Shown: piece after piece, positions 1 through 8,094 of the stretch | How positions within the stretch are numbered: the first letter of the stretch is position 1 | Layout: each line of letters starts with the position of its first letter | Origin: Haloterrigena alkaliphila | GTDB taxonomy: Archaea; Halobacteriota; Halobacteria; Halobacteriales; Natrialbaceae | NCBI RefSeq assembly: GCF_017352155.2 | Contig: NZ_CP071462.1 | Location: 1,054,001-1,118,000 of the forward strand | Reading direction: 5' to 3' | DNA: 64,000 nt | Translations under genes and position numbers: made by a program | The notes under the pieces: generated by a model | Told to the model about the DNA's origin: nothing | Seen by the model: only the letters and a program-made list of their open reading frames with translations | Databases searched by the model: none

Positions 1-184
1 CGGCGTCCAGACGGTGTTCATCTGGGTCTTCTGGGGCGTTCTGGCCGTCATCCTCGCGTCGGCGGGCGCGGCCCATCCGATCACCGACGATCGGCTCGGC
101 ACCTGGCGGTTCGCCGTCGGCGTCGTCACGTTCGGCCTCGGGCTGCTCTGTTTCATGCCGGTTCCGATCTCGATCGTCCAGTAA
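1..184 (+). CDS. C-terminal end of a membrane protein, probable site-2 (M50) protease
   Basis: An open frame enters from the left edge and stops with TAA at 182-184, giving about 60 residues. Two hydrophobic stretches flank a short polar loop (AAHPITDD), and the protein ends CFMPVPISIVQ. An HP...DD loop followed by a CFxPVP tail is what I associate with the C-terminus of haloarchaeal M50 site-2 proteases, which cleave substrates within the membrane. The HExxH and NPDG catalytic motifs would lie outside the window, so the family call is inference. It converges with thiL. Confidence 0.5.
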   Translation, partial: GVQTVFIWVFWGVLAVILASAGAAHPITDDRLGTWRFAVGVVTFGLGLLCFMPVPISIVQ

Positions 185-238
185 CCCGTCGGTCCGGCCC
201 CGTCGTCGCGTTCGTCGTCGTTCACTGCGGAACCGGGC

Positions 239-1153
239 TCAGTGCGTGTAGCCGCGGTCCGCGAGTCGGTCGCCGTCCACCGTGATCCCCGCCGCGGGTT
301 CGGTCACCGAACCGATCACCGAGAGTTCGACGTCGGTCGCGTCTCGAGTCGCCTCGAGCGCCGCGTCGGGTACCGTCGCGACGAGTTCGAAGTCCTCGCC
401 GAAGGTGAGCGCCCGCTCGAGGACGTCCTCGCCGTCGGCGACGTCGAGCAGCGCGTCGGCGACCGGGATCCGCTCCGCCTCGACGGCGAACCCGCAGTCG
501 CTGGCCTCCGCTAACTGGTGTAACGACCGGGCGAGGCCGTCGCTCGAGTCCATCATCGCCGTCGCGTGGGGTTCGAGTACTCGGCCTGCGGCGACGCGGG
601 GTTCGAACCGGAACAGTTCGTTCGCGCGCTCGAGGGTCTCCTCGTCGATATCGTCGGCTTCGCTTCCGTCCGCTCGAGCGCCGCGCTCGAACAACTCGAG
701 TGCGGCCGCGCTCCGGCCCAGCGTGCCGGTGACGACGACGCGGTCGCCGGGCCGGGCGCCGCTCCGGCGAACGGGGTCGTCGGCGCGGCCGACGGCAGTC
801 GTCGACACGGTGAACTCGTCGTGGTTGTCGAGATCGCCGCCGACGTACTCGGCGTCGACGCGCTCGCAGACGTCTCGGGCGCCGCCGACGAAGGCGAGCA
901 GTTCGTCGGGATCGAACTCGGGGGCCGCGTAGGCCGCCACGGCGGCCGTCGCCTCGGCGCCCATCGCCGCCACGTCCGACAGCGACGCGCCGACGGCCCG
1001 CCAGCCCGCCGTGTAGCGGGTCGTTCCCGGCGGGAAGTCCGTCCGCTCGTGGAGCATGTCCGTCGTGAGCACGAGCCCGTCGACGACGGCGGCGTCGTCG
1101 CCGGCGGCCTCGAGTTCGCCCTCGAGCAGCGTCAGGGCGGCGCGCTCGTCCAT
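239..1153 (-). CDS. thiL: Thiamine-monophosphate kinase
   Basis: ThiL phosphorylates thiamine phosphate to thiamine diphosphate with ATP, the last step of cofactor synthesis. The 304-residue protein matches the family length. It shows the N-terminal GDDAAVVDG metal/ATP-binding segment, TTDMLHERTDFPP, the AMGA helix motif, a GGDL...HDE stretch, MMDSSDGLA and the C-terminal FGEDFEL motif, in the usual order. ATG at 1153 is preferred over an earlier in-frame codon because MDERAAL is the normal family start. The gene converges with the membrane protease and diverges from rps19e, as in other haloarchaea. Confidence 0.95.
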   Translation of the reverse strand: MDERAALTLLEGELEAAGDDAAVVDGLVLTTDMLHERTDFPPGTTRYTAGWRAVGASLSDVAAMGAEATAAVAAYAAPEFDPDELLAFVGGARDVCERVDAEYVGGDLDNHDEFTVSTTAVGRADDPVRRSGARPGDRVVVTGTLGRSAAALELFERGARADGSEADDIDEETLERANELFRFEPRVAAGRVLEPHATAMMDSSDGLARSLHQLAEASDCGFAVEAERIPVADALLDVADGEDVLERALTFGEDFELVATVPDAALEATRDATDVELSVIGSVTEPAAGITVDGDRLADRGYTH

Positions 1154-1291
1154 GCCTCTCCGTTTCGGGCCCAAGACGAAAAACGGACCGGACCGAGGCG
1201 CCTCCGCGTCTCGAGACGGCGCTGTGCTCGCCCGTCGCTGAAACCCCTGCGAACGATCGGCACGCCCCCGCTGCGCGGGACAACGATGGCC

Positions 1292-1297
1292 TTAAAT
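1292..1297 (+). promoter_or_regulatory. TATA-like box of rps19e
   Basis: TTAAAT is centred about 28 nt before the ATG at 1322. This is the spacing expected for a haloarchaeal promoter that makes a leaderless transcript. No Shine-Dalgarno-like sequence precedes the start. Confidence 0.5.
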
Positions 1298-1321
1298 GCC
1301 GCGGACGGAAACCACACGCCA

Positions 1322-1777
1322 ATGGCTACGATGTACGACGTTCCGGCGGACGACCTCATCGAGGCGGTCGCCGACGATCTCGAGGAACGGCTCGACGAAC
1401 CCGACTGGGGCAAGTTCGCAAAGAGCGGCGTCAGCCGCGAACTGCCGCCCGAACAGGAGAAGTTCTGGGCGCGACGCGCCGCGAGCCTCCTGCGGAAGGT
1501 CTCCGACCGCGGACCGATCGGCGTCGAGCGACTGTCGACGGAGTACGGCGGCTCGAAGGGCGGTTCCAACCGCTACCAGGTCGCCCCCGCCAAGCGCGCC
1601 GACGGCTCGAAGAACCTCATTCGAACGATCCTCCAGCAACTCGAGGAGGAAGACCTCGTCGAGACCGCTGAGGGCGAGGGGCGACGCATCACCCCCGAGG
1701 GACAGAGCCTCCTCGACGACACCGCCGGCGCCGTCCTCGAAGACCTCGACCGTCCGGAACTCGAGCGCTACGCGTAA
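1322..1777 (+). CDS. rps19e: 30S ribosomal protein S19e
   Basis: The 151-residue protein is an archaeal/eukaryotic-type small-subunit ribosomal protein with no bacterial counterpart. Recognisable segments include DVPADDLI near the N-terminus, the [14 protein letters not shown] helix, a [14 protein letters not shown] stretch and the C-terminal [12 protein letters not shown] segment. The winged-helix-like fold binds 18S/16S rRNA in the small-subunit head. It is followed after about 100 nt by the PDCD5 gene, a conserved archaeal pairing. The ATG at 1322 sits at leaderless distance from a TATA-like box. Confidence 0.96.
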   Translation: MATMYDVPADDLIEAVADDLEERLDEPDWGKFAKSGVSRELPPEQEKFWARRAASLLRKVSDRGPIGVERLSTEYGGSKGGSNRYQVAPAKRADGSKNLIRTILQQLEEEDLVETAEGEGRRITPEGQSLLDDTAGAVLEDLDRPELERYA

Positions 1778-1881
1778 CGCGGGATCGATTCCAGTTTTCC
1801 CGAAACACCCCCTCCAGCGACGGCAGTCTCGACGACCGTCCGAAATCATTTTCCGCTCCGCAACCGAACACGTCGATAGCT

Positions 1882-2232
1882 ATGAGTGGCTCACCCGACG
1901 AGGAGAAACTCGAGGAGCTGCGACAGCAGAAGATGGAACAGCTACAGGAGCAAGCCCAGGGCCAGCAGGGCGACGCCGGACAGGAGGCGGCCCAGCAACA
2001 GGCCGAGGCCCAGAAGAAGGCGGTCCTGCGCCAGCACCTGACCGACGAGGCGCGCAAGCGGCTCAACACGGTCAAGATGAGCAAACCCCAGTTCGGCGAG
2101 CAGGTCGAACGGCAGGTCGTCACCCTCGCTCGGAGCGGTCGCATCCAGGGGAAGATCGACGACGAGAAGATGAAACAGCTCCTCCAGGAGCTGAAGCCCG
2201 ACTCCCAGAGCTTCGACATCAAGCGCCGCTGA
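1882..2232 (+). CDS. DNA-binding protein, PDCD5/TFAR19 family
   Basis: The 116-residue, highly charged protein starts with a Q/E-rich helix (residues 1-50), followed by a three-helix core containing [22 protein letters not shown] and [15 protein letters not shown]. This is the PDCD5 family signature in archaea. Family members bind DNA in vitro, and some have been linked to prefoldin; the role in haloarchaea is not settled. It lies in the S19e neighbourhood, and its TGA overlaps the next start codon, so the two are probably translated together. Confidence 0.93.
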   Translation: MSGSPDEEKLEELRQQKMEQLQEQAQGQQGDAGQEAAQQQAEAQKKAVLRQHLTDEARKRLNTVKMSKPQFGEQVERQVVTLARSGRIQGKIDDEKMKQLLQELKPDSQSFDIKRR

Positions 2233-2834
2233 TGGAGCTCGGCGTGCTCTACAGCGGCGGCAAAGATTCGACCCTCGCGGCCCTTCTCCTCGAGGAGTTC
2301 TACGACGTCACGCTGGTCACCGGCCACTTCGGGATCAGCGACGACTGGAAACACGCCCGCGAGACCGCCGCGGCAATGGGCTTCGCGTTCGATCGCCTCG
2401 AACTCGACCCCGACGTCGCCCGCGAGGCCGCCGCCCGGATCCGCGAGGACGGCTTCCCGCGAAACGGCATCCAGCAGGTCCACCGGCACGCACTCGAGCG
2501 ACTCGCCGAACGGGAGTACGACGCCATCGCCGACGGCACCCGCCGGGACGACCGCGTCCCCACGGTCTCCCGCGCCCAGGCCCAGAGCTTAGAGGACCGC
2601 CACGAGGTCGACTACATCGCGCCCCTGTCGGGGTTCGGTCGCACCGCCGTCGACCGACTCGTCGACGCCCGACTCGAGGTGACCGTCGGCCCAAGCGAGG
2701 AGATCGATCGGGCCGACTACGAGGCGGAACTCCGGGCGATCATCGCCGACGAGTACGGGCCCGGAGTCGTCGACGAACTCTTCCCGGATCACACGCAGAC
2801 GTACGTGACCGGCGTCCGCCGAGAAAAGGAGTGA
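2232..2834 (+). CDS. PP-loop ATP pyrophosphatase family protein
   Basis: The 200-residue protein begins [17 protein letters not shown], a textbook PP-loop (SGGKDS) that binds ATP and adenylates a substrate. Further conserved-looking segments are GHFGISDDW, GTRRDDRVPT and the C-terminal PDHTQTYVTG. Relatives include diphthine-ammonia ligases, tRNA thiolation enzymes and asparagine synthase-like proteins. This short version lacks added RNA-binding or zinc domains, so its substrate cannot be read from sequence. It overlaps the PDCD5 stop codon (TGATG) and shares its operon. Confidence 0.8.
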   Translation: MELGVLYSGGKDSTLAALLLEEFYDVTLVTGHFGISDDWKHARETAAAMGFAFDRLELDPDVAREAAARIREDGFPRNGIQQVHRHALERLAEREYDAIADGTRRDDRVPTVSRAQAQSLEDRHEVDYIAPLSGFGRTAVDRLVDARLEVTVGPSEEIDRADYEAELRAIIADEYGPGVVDELFPDHTQTYVTGVRREKE

Positions 2835-2872
2835 CTCGACTCGGAGACGTTCTCCCGACGGGCGAAGCCGAA

Positions 2873-2912
2873 ACCGAGTCGGTTACTGTGTGACCGAGTC
2901 GATTACCGAGTG
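2873..2912. repeat. Two 20-nt tandem units duplicating a stop-codon region
   Basis: Units 2873-2892 and 2893-2912 both read accgagtcg(g/a)ttac. Each contains TTA, the complement of TAA, at the same offset. The second TTA (2903-2905) is the actual stop codon of the histidine kinase gene. Confidence 0.7.
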
Positions 2913-3943
2913 AACTCGAATCGAGCGCCGCCGTCCTCGCTTTCAGTAACCGTCACGGACCAGCCGTGGGCGTCCGCGATGGCGCGGACGATAGCGAGCC
3001 CCAGTCCCGACCCCTCCTCGGACGTCGAGTACCCCTGTTCCAGGATCTTGTCCCGTTCGTCCTCGGGAATGCCCGGACCGTCGTCCGCGACGAAGAAGCC
3101 GCCGGGACGGGGACCGACGCGGACGTGGACGTCCTCGCGGCCGTGTTCGATCGCGTTGCGAAAGAGGTTCTCGAAGAGCTGTTTCGCGCGGAGGGGGTCG
3201 ACCTGTAGCGTCCGGTGGTCGACCACCTCGTAACTCGCGTCGCCGGTCGCCGTCGACGACCAGGCGTCACCGGCGAGTTCGGCTAGGGGGACCTCGTAGG
3301 TCTCCTCGACCTGCGTCCCGCTGCGGGCGACCGACAACGACTCCTCGATCAGTTCGTCCATCCGCTCGAGAGCGGCGTCGACCTCCATCAAGTGGTCGGC
3401 GTCGCCGGTCTGAAACGCGGCGTCGAGGCGCCCGCGCGCGACGCCCAGCGGGTTCCGCAGGTCGTGGCTGACGACGCTCGCGAACTCCTCGAGGCGTTCG
3501 CTCTGGCGGCGGGCCTCGCGGGTCGCGGCCCGCTGTTTGATATCGTAGACGCCGGCGACGGTGCCGGCGCCGACGCCCATCGTCCCGCTCATCAACAGCA
3601 GGTACAGCGGCGAGCGGGCGCCGAGCCCGTCGAGGTAGGCGATGTAGAGGTGGAGCGCCGCGACGACGAACGCCGCGAGGAAGCCCCCCAGCCCGTACGC
3701 GAAGACGGTAAGGCGGTCCCGCGCCGCCACGTCCTGGGCGACGAGGAAGCGGTCGACGAGGACGACCGCCGTCGCGGTCGCGAGGGGGAAGATGCTCTCG
3801 AGGAGGGTCTTCGTCGAGAGGGTCTCGCCCGCGATGCGGATGCCGATGGTCGCGGCGAGGACGAGCCCCAGAATCGACAGCGGCGATACCGGTAGCTGAT
3901 CGCTGATGGTGGCGACCCAATCGTCGTCGGCGACGCGTTGCAC
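2903..3943 (-). CDS. Membrane sensor histidine kinase
   Basis: The N-terminal half has about four hydrophobic segments, including ILGLVLAATIGI and YLLLMSGTMGVGAGTVAG. A HisKA segment follows with the phospho-acceptor H-box SVVSHDLRNPLG. A HATPase domain follows with the N-box LFRNAIEHG, the G1 box DDGPGIPEDE and the G2 box GSGLGLAI. No PAS or GAF domain is present, so the signal is probably sensed in the membrane. GTG at 3943 gives 346 residues. The frame stays open to a TTG at 4006, but the added residues look uncharacteristic. No response regulator is adjacent; the nearest is at 18 kb. Confidence 0.9.
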   Translation of the reverse strand: MQRVADDDWVATISDQLPVSPLSILGLVLAATIGIRIAGETLSTKTLLESIFPLATATAVVLVDRFLVAQDVAARDRLTVFAYGLGGFLAAFVVAALHLYIAYLDGLGARSPLYLLLMSGTMGVGAGTVAGVYDIKQRAATREARRQSERLEEFASVVSHDLRNPLGVARGRLDAAFQTGDADHLMEVDAALERMDELIEESLSVARSGTQVEETYEVPLAELAGDAWSSTATGDASYEVVDHRTLQVDPLRAKQLFENLFRNAIEHGREDVHVRVGPRPGGFFVADDGPGIPEDERDKILEQGYSTSEEGSGLGLAIVRAIADAHGWSVTVTESEDGGARFEFTR

Positions 3944-4105
3944 ACGGATACGCTCGACGCAAGAGGGTATCAAGTTACGGGAGAAGCTCAGCCCCGTTTG
4001 AGTCAAAATAACTGAACTGTCCGCCGAACCAAACTATTCGACCGGTGCTGTGGACCCCGTCTCCGAACGGAAGGATAGAAGTTCGCCGTTCTCGAACGAC
4101 TCTCC

Positions 4106-5404
4106 ATGTACGACCGGATCAAGGGCTTTCGCGACTTCTATCCCGGCGAGATGGCCGCGCGGCGGGAGACCATCGACGCGATAGAGGACACCGCTCGCCG
4201 CTACGGCTTCCGCGAGATCGGCACGCCGGCCGTCGAGCGCGCCGAGATGTGGACCGACAAGAGCGGCGACGAGATCGTCGACGAACTCTACTCCTTCGAG
4301 GATCAGGGCGGACGCCACGTGACGCTGACGCCCGAACTGACGCCGACCGTTGCGCGGATGGTCGTCGCCAAGCAACAGGAGCTCTCGAAGCCGATCAAGT
4401 GGTTCTCGACGCGCCCCTTCTGGCGCTACGAGCAGGTCCAGCAGGGCCGTCAGCGGGAGTTCTACCAGACCAACGTCGACATCTTCGGCTCTTCGGAGCC
4501 AGAAGCCGACGCCGAGATCCTCGCGTGGGCCGCCGACGCCCTGACGAACCTCGGGCTGACCGGCGAGCACTTCGAGTTCCGCGTCTCCCACCGCGACATC
4601 CTCGGCGGCGTCCTCGAGAGCTACGACGCCGACGTCGACACCGAGGCGGCCATCCGCGCGGTCGACAAGTCCGAGAAGATCTCGCAGGCCGAGTATCACG
4701 ACCTGCTAATCGGCGCCGGCCTCTCTGCCGACCAGGCCGCCGAGTTCGACGACCTCGTCTCGAGCGGCGACCTCGAGGCGGTCGAGTCCGTTGCCGACAC
4801 CGATCGCGTCACCGCGGCGGTCGAGAACCTCCAGAACGTGCTCGAGGCCGCCGCGGACTTCGGCGCCCGCGAGTACTGCACGATCTCGCTCGAGACGGCC
4901 CGCGGACTCGACTACTACACCGGCGTCGTCTTCGAGTGTTTCGACTCGGCCGGCGAGGTCTCGCGGTCGATCTTCGGCGGCGGTCGGTACGACGACCTGA
5001 TCGAGGGCTTCGGCGGCCAGCCGACGCCCGCGGTCGGCGTCGCACCCGGCCACGCCACGCTGTCGCTGCTCTGTCAGCGCGCGGGCGTCTGGCCCGAGGA
5101 GGCGGTGACCACGGACTACTACGTGCTCCAGATCGGCGATACGCGGCCCGAGGCGGCCCGGATCGCCCGCGACCTCCGCGAGCGCGGCCACGTCGTCGAG
5201 ACCGACGTCGCCGGGCGCTCCTTCGGCGCGCAGTTGAACTACGCCGACTCGGTCAACGCCGAGACGGTCGTCGTCGCCGGTGAGCAGGACCTCGCGAACG
5301 ACGAGGTGACGATCAAGGACATGGAATCGGGCGACCAGACGCAGGTGCCCGTCGACGAGTTCCCCGGCGACCTCGAGCGGCCCACGTACGACGACTTCGA
5401 GTGA
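4106..5404 (+). CDS. hisS: Histidine-tRNA ligase
   Basis: This class II aminoacyl-tRNA synthetase charges tRNA-His. The 432-residue protein begins with the conserved KGFRDFYPGEM segment. It shows class II motif 2 (RPFWRYEQVQQGRQREFYQ), the histidine-specific ARGLDYYTGVVFE motif and motif 3 (FGGGRYDDLIEGFGG). The C-terminal anticodon-binding domain follows (residues about 330-420, ending in the FGAQLNYADS region). A TATA-like GATAGAA lies about 28 nt before the ATG. The gene diverges from the histidine kinase. Confidence 0.97.
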   Translation: MYDRIKGFRDFYPGEMAARRETIDAIEDTARRYGFREIGTPAVERAEMWTDKSGDEIVDELYSFEDQGGRHVTLTPELTPTVARMVVAKQQELSKPIKWFSTRPFWRYEQVQQGRQREFYQTNVDIFGSSEPEADAEILAWAADALTNLGLTGEHFEFRVSHRDILGGVLESYDADVDTEAAIRAVDKSEKISQAEYHDLLIGAGLSADQAAEFDDLVSSGDLEAVESVADTDRVTAAVENLQNVLEAAADFGAREYCTISLETARGLDYYTGVVFECFDSAGEVSRSIFGGGRYDDLIEGFGGQPTPAVGVAPGHATLSLLCQRAGVWPEEAVTTDYYVLQIGDTRPEAARIARDLRERGHVVETDVAGRSFGAQLNYADSVNAETVVVAGEQDLANDEVTIKDMESGDQTQVPVDEFPGDLERPTYDDFE

Positions 5405-5451
5405 GCGGGAAGACGAATCGAGTGGGTGGGTAGACGAGGAGCGCATCGCGG

Positions 5452-5499
5452 AGTCGGTCCTCGCGGGGAGAACGCAGTCGGTCCTGGCGAGGAGAATGT
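5452..5499. repeat. Two 24-nt tandem units in the hisS 3' spacer
   Basis: Units 5452-5475 and 5476-5499 share agtcggtcct(c/g)gcg(g/a)ggagaa. They lie between the hisS stop and the next start codon. Confidence 0.6.
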
Positions 5500-5529
5500 T
5501 GAAGAGCGTGTGCGGGCGATACCGAGACG

Positions 5530-5907
5530 ATGACAGAGGACGACGCGGGATTTTCGGAGCTCATCGGACTCGAGTTCACCGACGCGGGCGACGGCTACAG
5601 CCGCGGCACGCTGACCGTCTCCGACCGGTTGACCAATCCGAACGACGTGTTGCACGGCGGGGTCGCGTACACGATGGCCGACTCCGGGATGGCGGCCGCC
5701 CTGCAGTCCGAGATGACGGCCGACGAGCGCTGTGCGACGATCGAGATCAAGATCAGCTACCTGGAACCGGTGACCGAGGGGACGGTGACCTGCGAGTCCA
5801 CCGTCGTTCGACGGGGCGGTTCCGTCGCTTTCCTCGAGTCCGAGGTCCAGCAGGAGGGCGCGTCGGTCGCTCGCGCGACGGGATCGTTCTCCATCTTCGT
5901 CCCCTGA
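5530..5907 (+). CDS. Hotdog-fold PaaI-family acyl-CoA thioesterase
   Basis: The 125-residue single-domain protein has the PaaI-type hotdog core. It shows the NDVLHGGVAYTMADSGMA segment, in which HGG and the following acidic residue contribute to acyl-CoA binding and catalysis. A second strand region, CATIEIKISYLEPV, follows. It probably hydrolyses small aryl- or acyl-CoA esters in the cytoplasm. Neighbouring genes do not define a pathway, so the substrate is unknown. Confidence 0.85.
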   Translation: MTEDDAGFSELIGLEFTDAGDGYSRGTLTVSDRLTNPNDVLHGGVAYTMADSGMAAALQSEMTADERCATIEIKISYLEPVTEGTVTCESTVVRRGGSVAFLESEVQQEGASVARATGSFSIFVP

Positions 5908-5967
5908 GGGAATCGCGTCCCCGACGCAGGCCCCACCATTAATGGCGACGCCAGCGTACGACGCCCG

Positions 5968-7467
5968 ATGGCCGACAGCCGCCCGAACGTTCTGTTCGTC
6001 CTGACCGACCAGGAGCGCTACGACTGCAGCGCCCCCGACGGGCCGCCGGTCGAGACGCCGGCGATGGATCGGCTCTCGAGCGACGGGATGCGCTTTTCAC
6101 GGGCGTTCACGCCGATCAGCATCTGTACGAGCGCTCGAGCCTCGCTCATGACCGGCCGGTTTCCCCACGGCCACGGGATGCTCAACAACAGCCACGAGGC
6201 CGACGCGATCCGGCCGAATTTGCCGCCGGAGCTGCCGACGTTCTCCGAGGCGCTGGCCGAGAGCGGCTACGAGTGCAGCTACACGGGCAAGTGGCACGTC
6301 GGCCGCGACCAGACGCCCGAGGACTTCGGCTTTGCCTATCTCGGCGGCAGCGACAAACACCACGACGACATCGACGAGGCGTTCCGCGAGTACCGCGCGG
6401 AGCGCGGGGTACCGCTCGGCGAAGTCGACCTCGAGGAGGAACTCTACACCGGGGACGATCCGCGCGATACGAGTTCGGGGACGTTCGTCGCCGCCAAAAC
6501 GCCGGTCGACGTCGAGGAGACCCGCGCGTGGTTCCTCGCCGAGCGGACGATCGACGCGATCGAGGCCCACGCCGGTGACGAGAGCGGCGCGAGCGAGGGG
6601 GCTGACGGCGACGCGCCGTTCTTCCACCGCGCGGACTTCTACGGCCCCCACCACCCCTACGTCGTCCCCGAGCCGTACGCCTCGATGTACGACCCCGACG
6701 AAATCGAGCCGCCCGAAAGCTACGCCGAGACCTACGAGGGGAAGCCGCAGGTCCACGAGAACTACTACCGCTACCGCGGCGCCGACGGCTTCGACTGGGA
6801 GCACTGGGCCGAGGCCACCGCGAAGTACTGGGGGTTCGTCTCGCTGATCGACGACCAGCTCGAGCGGATCCTCGAGGCGCTCGAGAATCACAACGTCGCC
6901 GACGAGACGGCCGTCGTCCACGCCTCGGATCACGGCGACTTCGTCGGGAACCACCGGCAGTTCAACAAGGGACCGCTGATGTACGACGACACCTACCGGA
7001 TCCCGCTGCAGGTGCGCTGGCCTGAGGTCGTCGACCCCGGATCCACCTGCGAGGCGCCCGTCCACCTCCACGATCTGGCCGCGACGTTCCTCGAAATCGG
7101 CGGCGTCGACGTCCCCGAGAGCTTCGACGCTCGGAGTCTCGTGCCGCTTCTCGAGGCCGGCGGGGACGCAGACGCAGTACCCGAGGGGTGGCCCGACTCC
7201 ACCTTCGCCCAGTACCACGGCGACGAGTTCGGCCTCTACACCCAGCGGATGGTCCGCACCGACCGGTACAAGTACGTTTACAACGGCCCCGATATCGACG
7301 AACTGTACGACCTCGAGGCGGACCCCGCCGAGTTGCAGAACCTGATCCACCACCCCGACTACGCCGACGTACGCGAGGAACTGCGAGAGCGGCTGATCGG
7401 GTGGATGCGCGAGACGGACGATCCGAATCAGGGGTGGGTTCCGGACGTGCTCGAGGACGCGTCGTAA
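5968..7467 (+). CDS. Sulfatase (alkaline-phosphatase superfamily)
   Basis: The 499-residue protein starts RPNVLFVLTDQERYD, with the metal-binding aspartates of sulfatases. It carries CTSARASLMTGRFPHGHG, whose Cys53 is the candidate formylglycine residue (C-x-S-x-R variant of C-x-P-x-R). YTGKWHVG and ASDHGDFVGNH supply further metal and sulfate ligands. A C-terminal YKYVYN...ELYDLEADPAELQNL segment is typical of type I sulfatases. There is no signal peptide, so it is probably cytoplasmic. The substrate (sulfated sugar or choline-type ester) cannot be told. A copy of the dispersed repeat follows it. Confidence 0.9.
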   Translation: MADSRPNVLFVLTDQERYDCSAPDGPPVETPAMDRLSSDGMRFSRAFTPISICTSARASLMTGRFPHGHGMLNNSHEADAIRPNLPPELPTFSEALAESGYECSYTGKWHVGRDQTPEDFGFAYLGGSDKHHDDIDEAFREYRAERGVPLGEVDLEEELYTGDDPRDTSSGTFVAAKTPVDVEETRAWFLAERTIDAIEAHAGDESGASEGADGDAPFFHRADFYGPHHPYVVPEPYASMYDPDEIEPPESYAETYEGKPQVHENYYRYRGADGFDWEHWAEATAKYWGFVSLIDDQLERILEALENHNVADETAVVHASDHGDFVGNHRQFNKGPLMYDDTYRIPLQVRWPEVVDPGSTCEAPVHLHDLAATFLEIGGVDVPESFDARSLVPLLEAGGDADAVPEGWPDSTFAQYHGDEFGLYTQRMVRTDRYKYVYNGPDIDELYDLEADPAELQNLIHHPDYADVREELRERLIGWMRETDDPNQGWVPDVLEDAS

Positions 7468-7486
7468 CCGATCCAGCCGAGATACG

Positions 7487-7615
7487 TGCGGTGGCGCGCG
7501 CTGTGCCGTGGTGAGTGACGAACGAACCACGGCACGAAATCGTGCGAGGGACGAACGAGCGGAGCGAGTGAGTCGGCTGGGGAGGGTGTGGCGCTCCCTG
7601 TGGCCACGGTAGCAG
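7487..7615 (+). repeat. Dispersed intergenic repeat, copy A
   Basis: The order of parts is GGTGGCGCGCGCTGT, then a perfect 10-bp hairpin (7503-7512 with 7526-7535) with a 13-nt loop, then GTGCGAGGG, GGAGCGAGTGAGTCGGCT, GGGGAGGGTGTGG and the end GGCCACGGTAGCAG. It lies between two convergent genes. It aligns with five other copies at 13.3, 56.8, 57.6, 62.0 and 62.9 kb. Confidence 0.9.
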
Positions 7616-7639
7616 GAAACCCGTCAGGGCCGTCGGCGT

Positions 7640-8086
7640 TCACTCGAGTACGATCCGCTCGCGCTCGAATCGCTCGTCATCACCGTCCTCCCGCCACCGC
7701 CACGAGCTGACCTCGAGCGGCTCGAGCGAGACGATCAGAGACGACCGATCGGGCCACGTCGCCTGCGCTTCGTCGGTCGCGCTCGGCTGCGCCGGCCCGC
7801 GGGGATGGGAGTGGTAGAAGCCGACGATCTCCTCGCCGCGAGCCTCGAGGCGCTCGAAGATCGCGAGTTGTTCCTCGGGATCGATCCGGTAGCGCGTGCG
7901 GGGCGTCTCGGCGACGTTGGTCGCAGGATACTGCGAGCGGACGCGACTCCGACCTTCGCGCTCGAAGTCACCGCCGAAAACTCCGCAGATCTCCTCGGGA
8001 ACGCCGTCGCGGGCGCGCTCGAGGATTCGATTCCGAATCTCGCTTGGAACGACGAGTTCGGCGTCGGAACTGCGTTCGGACGTCAT
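7640..8086 (-). CDS. JAMM/MPN+ metalloprotease, candidate desampylase
   Basis: The 148-residue protein is a complete JAMM domain. It has Glu31/32 near the start and the zinc site His92-x-His94-x7-Ser102-x2-Asp105 (YHSHPRG...PSATD). Archaeal proteins of this size, such as Haloferax HvJAMM1, remove ubiquitin-like SAMP modifiers from proteins or release them for sulfur chemistry. It follows the cobalamin-binding-type gene by 8 nt on the same strand and is probably co-transcribed. Activity on SAMPs is inference from the family. Confidence 0.87.
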   Translation of the reverse strand: MTSERSSDAELVVPSEIRNRILERARDGVPEEICGVFGGDFEREGRSRVRSQYPATNVAETPRTRYRIDPEEQLAIFERLEARGEEIVGFYHSHPRGPAQPSATDEAQATWPDRSSLIVSLEPLEVSSWRWREDGDDERFERERIVLE

Positions 8087-8094
8087 CGATCGAG

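Noticed and set aside
3944-4006. TTG-initiated N-terminal extension of the histidine kinase
   Set aside because: TTG starts are rare here. The added residues are basic and Ser-rich, and GTG 3943 gives a compact start before the first membrane segment. The point is not proven.
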